From NCBI GenBank assembly GCA_016840025.1, contig JAEOTF010000028.1:1-8885 (forward strand): a stretch of 8,885 nt of DNA. Direction: 5' to 3'. The notes beneath the pieces are model-generated. The model was not told the origin of the DNA. It did no database searches and saw nothing but the letters and a program-made list of their open reading frames with translations. The translations under genes and the position numbers were made by a program. Source of the stretch: Candidatus Hodarchaeota archaeon (GTDB taxonomy: Archaea; Asgardarchaeota; Heimdallarchaeia; Hodarchaeales; YT1-039). Numbering within the stretch: position 1 is the stretch's first letter; every line of letters begins with the position of its first letter. This document shows, in pieces, positions 4,423 to 8,885 of this stretch.

Positions 4423-7152
4423 TTATGTAAAACCTGTTTTCACAATGGAGTATTCATCTTTTTTTACCGAGTAAATTACATCTGCAACATCTTCAATTTC
4501 TCGGTGATGGCTTATTATTAACATCTGAGGAATTATCCTACCCCCCTCTCTGAAAAATGAGTTAAGAATACTTACAAGTTCTTTTCGTCGAGTTTCATCC
4601 AAATGGGTAGTGGGTTCATCCATGATTATCGTTTCCACTCTTCCTGAGAGCACCTGAGCAATTGCCAATCTTAAGGCAATAGCTAATGCAACACGTTCTC
4701 CACCACTTATTTGATCAATATCTTGTTCACCTGCGGGTCCTATAATAGATATGTTATAGTCATCATCTAGTTTGATATCTGAATAAGCTAGATTGAATCT
4801 TTCAAAGAAAGCTCGCGTTGCTCGTTCTAGCAATGGTCCAGCTCGTGCTCGAATCATCTTTTGAATTCCATCTTTCCCATAAGCTTTTCTGATATTATTG
4901 AGAAGTCTAACAAAATTGTCTAGACCTTTTTTTTCTTCTGCTTTGTTCGTAAGAAGTGCCAGTTTAACATCGCGATTTTTAGCTTCAATATCTGCGGTTT
5001 TCTTTTCTGACTTTTTTCCTTCAATTATTTTTTCCTGTTCATTTTTAAGTATGACTTGGTGTTCAAGATCTGTTTCTTTGTTTTCATGTTCTGTTTCACT
5101 ATAATTAAGTTCATGTATTGCTTTTACCGTTTGAGATACAAAGTCTTGTTGTTCTATCAAGTTTTTCTCTGTAGTTATGATACCAGCTTCAAGATTGTCT
5201 TTGAGTTTTGCTATAGGCAAATTCTGGTCATATTCTTGCTTTTTTTGCCTTAATTGTTCTAATTCTTCTTCTGGTTTTTCAGGGGTATAACCAAGTTTGG
5301 ATATTGCATTTTCTAAACATGAGTCTGCTTCTTTCAGTTCTTCATTTAACGGTTTGATTTCCTCTTCTATTTGTTCACGTGTTCTTAATCTTTCTAGTTG
5401 TATCTTGGCAGATTCAAATTTTAGATTTGGTTCTTCTAGTTTAGCAATTCTTTTTTCAATATCGGATAGTTTTTCGTCTAATTTTTTTACCAATATTGTT
5501 CGCTTTTCTAATTCTTTAACTTCATTCTGCTTTTCTTCTAGAATATGTTTGGTTTCAGTCAATTCACCAGTTAATTCTGTAAACCTTTCTGGCTCAATTG
5601 AATTAGTTTTATCGCGGATTTCTTCATGTTTTTTTCTTGTTTTTTCGAGAACTTTTAGTTCCTTGCGTAATTTCTTAATTTGTTCAGGAATTTGAGATTT
5701 CTCTTCATTGAATTTCTGTCCAAGCTGAGTAATCCTTTTTGTTGACAACTCGGTTTCGCACGTTGGACAAGTCTTTGAACTTGGATCTAAAGGATTCAGT
5801 GTAGATAGATTATTTTCCAGATCCTTATTTCGTTTTTTTAATAATGCCATATTACTTTTTATATCATCAAGATGTTTGCGATTTTGTTCAATAACCCATT
5901 GCAATTCTTGTTGTTTTTTATCTAATAAGGACTCAATATTTTCGATAGTAACCTGTTCCTCAAGGATTTCTTGATATCTGTCTAATAGTTTTTTCAATGA
6001 TGATTCTAGATTACCTTTATTTTTTCTGATTTTACTTAGATCCTTTAGACTTTTTTCCCATACTACTTGAGATCCTTCATAGTTTTCGCGTTCTTTTAGA
6101 ATCTGTTCTTGTCGTTTTTTTGTTTGGTTATATTGTGCCTTTTCTTCTTTGGAACTCTCAAATATCTCTGATACTTCATCTAGAGTCTTCAGTTCTTTCT
6201 GTAAACTTTCTAATTTTAATTCTACTCCATTCTTTTTTGAAAGTGTTTTTGAAAATGATTCTAGAGGACCTAGTTTTTCTATTTCTTTTTCTAGACCATT
6301 AACTATAATCTCAGATTGAAGCGATTTTCTTAGTTCTAATCTTAAATTTCCAAATTTTTCTTTAATATGCCCTACTTGATTTTCAAGAATCTGTTTTTTA
6401 CTTTCTAACTTGCCAAATTTTTTCTTGTTTGCCTTCAGAATTTTAATCTTTTCTTTAAGTTCAGCTATTAACTCTTTTAATTTTCTCAATTCATCTTTTT
6501 TTTGATTGATTTCTTTTTCGAGTGAAGTTGAGGTGGTTACATATTGCTGTTTCTCTGTTTCAAGTGTTGGTTTCTGTTTTAGTTCTGTTTTCAGTACTAT
6601 TTGTTTTTTGATGTAGTCATCTATTATCTGCTTGATCTTTTCGTATGCTTTTTCTAAATCTTCAATGTTTAGGAGTTTTGAGATTAACTCTTTTCTTTCT
6701 GAAGGTCTTGCTATAACTAGTTTTTCAATTTCTCCTTGGCGAACATATACCGACTGAAGGAACATGCTTTTATCGAGAGCAAGTATCTTTTCGATTTCTG
6801 GAATGATTGAATGTGCTCCTCCGTGAGCGAGCAGCATTTTTTTGTTATCTTGTTTGCGATAGAGCTTTCCTTTTGGAGAACCTGTACGTTTTATTGTCCA
6901 CTCAACAGAGTATTCGATCCCACCTTCTGAAAAATTTAGAGAGGCCTTGCAATTTTTTGCTTTATTGTTAATCAAATTTTCTTTTTTGCCACGATTGCTA
7001 TAATCACAAAACAATGCAAAACTAATTGCATCAAGAATTGCTGTTTTCCCTGCACCATTAGGTCCGATAACTACGTTTATTCCATAATCCAAATCTAAAT
7101 TGGTTTTCTTATGAGATATGAAATTTTCAAGACTTATTCTGTTCAATATCAT
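4423..7152 (-). CDS. rad50: Rad50 (SbcC-type) DNA double-strand break repair ATPase
   Basis: A 909-residue, full-length archaeal Rad50. With Mre11 it forms the complex that binds and processes double-strand ends; ATP-driven head dimerisation gates the nuclease. N-terminal head: ENFISHKK at 9-16, Walker A GPNGAGKT at 30-37, Q-loop VRQGE with Q139. A long Lys/Glu-rich coiled coil is split near its middle by the zinc hook CPTC at 462-465, through which two molecules join. C-terminal head: signature ISGGERVALA at 815-824, Walker B IIMDEP with D845 and E846, D-loop THLDE, and ISHHREIEDVAD carrying the switch histidine. All catalytic positions are present. The ATG lies 26 bases inside the end of mre11, in another frame, so the two are probably translationally coupled. 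nurA, often next in line, does not follow. The odd long frames on the opposite strand come from the coiled-coil composition. Confidence 0.97.
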   Translation of the reverse strand: MILNRISLENFISHKKTNLDLDYGINVVIGPNGAGKTAILDAISFALFCDYSNRGKKENLINNKAKNCKASLNFSEGGIEYSVEWTIKRTGSPKGKLYRKQDNKKMLLAHGGAHSIIPEIEKILALDKSMFLQSVYVRQGEIEKLVIARPSERKELISKLLNIEDLEKAYEKIKQIIDDYIKKQIVLKTELKQKPTLETEKQQYVTTSTSLEKEINQKKDELRKLKELIAELKEKIKILKANKKKFGKLESKKQILENQVGHIKEKFGNLRLELRKSLQSEIIVNGLEKEIEKLGPLESFSKTLSKKNGVELKLESLQKELKTLDEVSEIFESSKEEKAQYNQTKKRQEQILKERENYEGSQVVWEKSLKDLSKIRKNKGNLESSLKKLLDRYQEILEEQVTIENIESLLDKKQQELQWVIEQNRKHLDDIKSNMALLKKRNKDLENNLSTLNPLDPSSKTCPTCETELSTKRITQLGQKFNEEKSQIPEQIKKLRKELKVLEKTRKKHEEIRDKTNSIEPERFTELTGELTETKHILEEKQNEVKELEKRTILVKKLDEKLSDIEKRIAKLEEPNLKFESAKIQLERLRTREQIEEEIKPLNEELKEADSCLENAISKLGYTPEKPEEELEQLRQKKQEYDQNLPIAKLKDNLEAGIITTEKNLIEQQDFVSQTVKAIHELNYSETEHENKETDLEHQVILKNEQEKIIEGKKSEKKTADIEAKNRDVKLALLTNKAEEKKGLDNFVRLLNNIRKAYGKDGIQKMIRARAGPLLERATRAFFERFNLAYSDIKLDDDYNISIIGPAGEQDIDQISGGERVALAIALRLAIAQVLSGRVETIIMDEPTTHLDETRRKELVSILNSFFREGGRIIPQMLIISHHREIEDVADVIYSVKKDEYSIVKTGFT

Positions 7153-8302
7153 TTATCTCACCCTTTTTTTGGTAGATTTGGTAGAATTCAGCAGTTATGC
7201 TCTTTGCTCCTTCAGTATCCCCTTCTCTAAGATTTTTTAGTAGTTCAATCGCAAATCTGGAAGTTTGATCTTCCTTGAAGTAGTCTCTTAGAACTTGTTT
7301 TACATTGAAAGCGCCGGGCTTTATTTCCGGCAATTTTTGTTGGCTTTCTTCAATTATCACAGTTCTTAAAGTCAATGCTTTTCCTGAAAAAGCATTAGTT
7401 ATGACCTCGTGAGCTCTTTGTCTATCAATGTTTTTTCCTTCAACCCTAATGTGTAGAATAGGCTTTTTCTCTTCAAAGTTTAGATTATTAACGAACTTTT
7501 CAACTTCGGAATCTAGATTAGAATTGTTAATTTTAACTTTAATTTGTGGTCTAATTCGTTCTAGGTTAACATCATTTACTTCAATATCTCCATCTTCAAT
7601 ATCAACGATGAAGAAACCTTTTCCAGATTTTTGCCAAGACGGAATTTCGTCACTTCTTATTATTTCAGAACTCCCAGGATACGCAAGTTCACCTTCACCA
7701 ACCGAAGCTTTAATTTTTGTATGCAAATGGCCCATTGCATAATAATCGAAAGTTTTGGGTAAAGAGGTAAATGCAATTTCCCAGGCATCCTCAAAGGGTA
7801 GAAACTGATCAATTGCTTGATGTAAAACAAGAATGCTGGGGCAAGTTCTTTCTATTTTTTCAAGTTTATTTAGTTCATCGGTCAAAAGTGGCGTATAAGA
7901 TCTGGTCAAATTTGAGATTCCAACTAAAAGTATTCTCTCTCCATTTATTTCGACTTCTTTATGTTCTGCAGTACCTGTTGTTCCCAAAGTCTGAATTTGA
8001 TCATCAAAAAGTTTGTGTGGGGCCATACCCCGAGCTTTGGGCCTATCATGATCCCCTAAAACAGCGAAAAACTTGGTTTTGCCATCGAGTCTTTTTAAAA
8101 AATTCTTGAATACATAATATGTTTGTGTTGTTGGTCGTGAAGAATCAAATAGGTCTCCACTGTGAATTACAATATCCACTTTTTCTTCAATGATTTTGTC
8201 ACCGATCTCTTCTAAAACATCGTAAATGTCCTTTTCTCTCTCTTCAAGATTATACTGTCTATACCCCAAATGAGTGTCAGCTAAATGTGCAATTCGCACC
8301 AC
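7127..8302 (-). CDS. mre11: Mre11 (SbcD-type) DNA repair nuclease
   Basis: A 391-residue Mn-dependent nuclease that acts as endonuclease and 3'-5' exonuclease on DNA ends with Rad50. Phosphoesterase motifs: ADTHLG with D9 and H11; HSGDLFDS with D50; LGDHDRP with D84, H85 and D86; VLHQAID with H161; MGHLHTK with H192 and H194. A capping domain follows, then from about 320 a helical tail (VKQVLRDYF, SRFAIELLKNL) of the kind that binds the Rad50 coiled-coil base. The third motif reads GDHD instead of the textbook GNHD; Asp can still ligate metal, and I believe this form occurs in other archaea, so activity is expected. Translation begins at one of two adjacent GTG codons (8302 or 8299); GGGAGG upstream supports them and no ATG competes. 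It sits 28 bases after herA and overlaps rad50. Confidence 0.96.
   Translation of the reverse strand: MVRIAHLADTHLGYRQYNLEEREKDIYDVLEEIGDKIIEEKVDIVIHSGDLFDSSRPTTQTYYVFKNFLKRLDGKTKFFAVLGDHDRPKARGMAPHKLFDDQIQTLGTTGTAEHKEVEINGERILLVGISNLTRSYTPLLTDELNKLEKIERTCPSILVLHQAIDQFLPFEDAWEIAFTSLPKTFDYYAMGHLHTKIKASVGEGELAYPGSSEIIRSDEIPSWQKSGKGFFIVDIEDGDIEVNDVNLERIRPQIKVKINNSNLDSEVEKFVNNLNFEEKKPILHIRVEGKNIDRQRAHEVITNAFSGKALTLRTVIIEESQQKLPEIKPGAFNVKQVLRDYFKEDQTSRFAIELLKNLREGDTEGAKSITAEFYQIYQKKGEINDIEQNKS
7158..7163 (-). promoter_or_regulatory. Shine-Dalgarno site of rad50 inside mre11
   Basis: The minus strand reads GGGTGA five bases before the rad50 ATG, within the last codons of mre11. It supports the annotated rad50 start and coupled translation. 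Confidence 0.6.
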
Positions 8303-8314
8303 TTTATTTCAGTT

Positions 8315-8320
8315 CCTCCC
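8315..8320 (-). promoter_or_regulatory. Shine-Dalgarno site of mre11
   Basis: The minus strand reads GGGAGG in the short gap after the herA stop, 12 bases before the first of the two GTG codons. This supports a GTG start; the slightly long spacing leaves the choice between the two GTGs open. Confidence 0.6.
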
Positions 8321-8330
8321 CTCTTTTGTT

Positions 8331-8885
8331 TTATTCCAAAAACTTTTTCATCTCGTCTCGGAGACGCTGACTTTCGTTTGGAACCGTTTCTTTTTCTGCT
8401 TTTTCTTTTGCATTTTTTAGTTTAGTAACAATATCGATGTCGCTTCCCCCTTCTTTTGTTCTCCTTTTTCTCACAGACAACATTACAGGAGCACGAGTCA
8501 TCTCTCCAACCACAATTGCTTCTCCGGTGTTGAGACCTGGCAAATCTGCCATTAGAGTTTCACTTAGACGTTCTGAACTACTTGAAACCGCATTCTGATC
8601 ATGCGGATTAGTAAGTCGCATTATGATTTGACTATTACATTGGCTTAAAGCATCAGAATGTATCTTTGAAGGTCTTTGAGTAATTAATACTAGAAACACC
8701 CCAAACTTTCTACCTTCAGCGGCAATCTTCTTTATAATTCTAGATGAAAGAGTTGAACCCTCAGCGGGTATAAAGCGATGGGCTTCTTCTACGAAAATAA
8801 AAACTGGATACTCGAATTGATCCGACACTGCTTTACTATATATGTCGGATAATACTTTGAAAGTGATATAATCAGCAACCGAATC
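8331..8885 (-). CDS. herA: HerA DNA translocase, C-terminal part (continues beyond the right edge)
   Basis: The last 184 codons of HerA, a hexameric FtsK/VirB4-type ATPase that pumps DNA for end resection with NurA and Mre11-Rad50. The frame is open to the window edge; the GTG at 8826-8828 is internal and not the start, because in-frame coding sequence (KVLSDIYSKA) precedes it. Visible parts: Walker B VFIFVEEAHRFIP, the arginine-finger segment AAEGRKFGV, the sensor strand LVLITQRPSKI, then SQIIMRLTNPHDQNAV and the ERLSETLMADLPGLNTGEAIVVG segment typical of HerA. Walker A lies outside the window. The tail after RAPVMLSVRKRR is Lys/Glu-rich and probably helical. It is the first gene of the visible operon, 28 bases ahead of mre11. 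Confidence 0.95.
   Translation of the reverse strand, partial: DSVADYITFKVLSDIYSKAVSDQFEYPVFIFVEEAHRFIPAEGSTLSSRIIKKIAAEGRKFGVFLVLITQRPSKIHSDALSQCNSQIIMRLTNPHDQNAVSSSSERLSETLMADLPGLNTGEAIVVGEMTRAPVMLSVRKRRTKEGGSDIDIVTKLKNAKEKAEKETVPNESQRLRDEMKKFLE

Noticed and set aside
4898..6302. Several plus-strand ORFs opposite rad50 (for example 4898-5104, 5056-5253, 5297-5695, 6120-6302)
   Set aside because: They mirror the Lys/Glu-rich coiled coil, giving Ser/Phe/Leu-rich peptides without family features or start signals, and rad50 is certain on the other strand.
7428..8109. Plus-strand ORFs opposite mre11 (7428-7742 and 7771-8109)
   Set aside because: They are antisense to conserved Mre11 motifs and have no protein-family resemblance.
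1..8885. CRISPR array, tRNA/rRNA genes, insertion sequence or transposase
   Set aside because: No spaced direct repeats, no cloverleaf or rRNA-like segments, and no transposase motifs or terminal inverted repeats were seen in any part of the window.

Overview
The window comes from an AT-rich archaeal genome, by eye about two-thirds A+T. The archaeal call rests on a herA-mre11-rad50 repair operon, a Hef/FANCM-like SF2 helicase, a stand-alone RAM (Lrp/AsnC ligand-binding) protein and a UPF0280 protein. TATA-like boxes and Shine-Dalgarno sequences of the archaeal kind fit. The phylum cannot be fixed from this sequence alone; an uncultured lineage is likely.

Layout, left to right. Positions 1-247 (minus strand) hold the broken or restarted 5' part of an unrecognised gene that leaves the window, with one in-frame TAA. 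A divergent intergenic region follows, with an inverted repeat in the promoter zone. UPF0280 lies at 352-1059 (plus). Positions 1105-1561 (minus) look like a decayed coding sequence: three open stretches in three frames tile end to end. A 78-residue RAM protein (1575-1811, minus) has a clear TATA box and SD. An SF2 helicase (2055-3659, minus) is followed by a T-run terminator. Positions 3660-4422 hold no intact recognisable gene, but on the plus strand there is an 80-residue orphan ORF whose stop overlaps (ATGA) the start of a stub of a second Rad50/SMC-type ATPase. The rest of the window is the repair operon on the minus strand: herA (3' part, entering from the right edge), mre11, then rad50.

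How the genes work together. In characterised archaea HerA is a hexameric translocase that works with the nuclease NurA and with Mre11-Rad50 to resect DNA double-strand ends for homologous recombination. The order herA-mre11-rad50 is the order I recall from Thermococcales, where nurA follows rad50. Here nurA is missing from that slot, and the space holds the opposing Rad50-like stub. The helicase is a separate unit pointing the same way. It lacks the XPF nuclease half of Hef but ends in a good PCNA-interacting peptide, which suggests recruitment to replication forks.

Most notable points: the C-terminal PIP box on a nuclease-less Hef-like helicase with an unusual motif II (DECQ); the truncated Rad50 paralogue with a mutated Walker A; the missing nurA; and several signs of gene decay in the left half. 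I did not find a convincing new multi-gene system.
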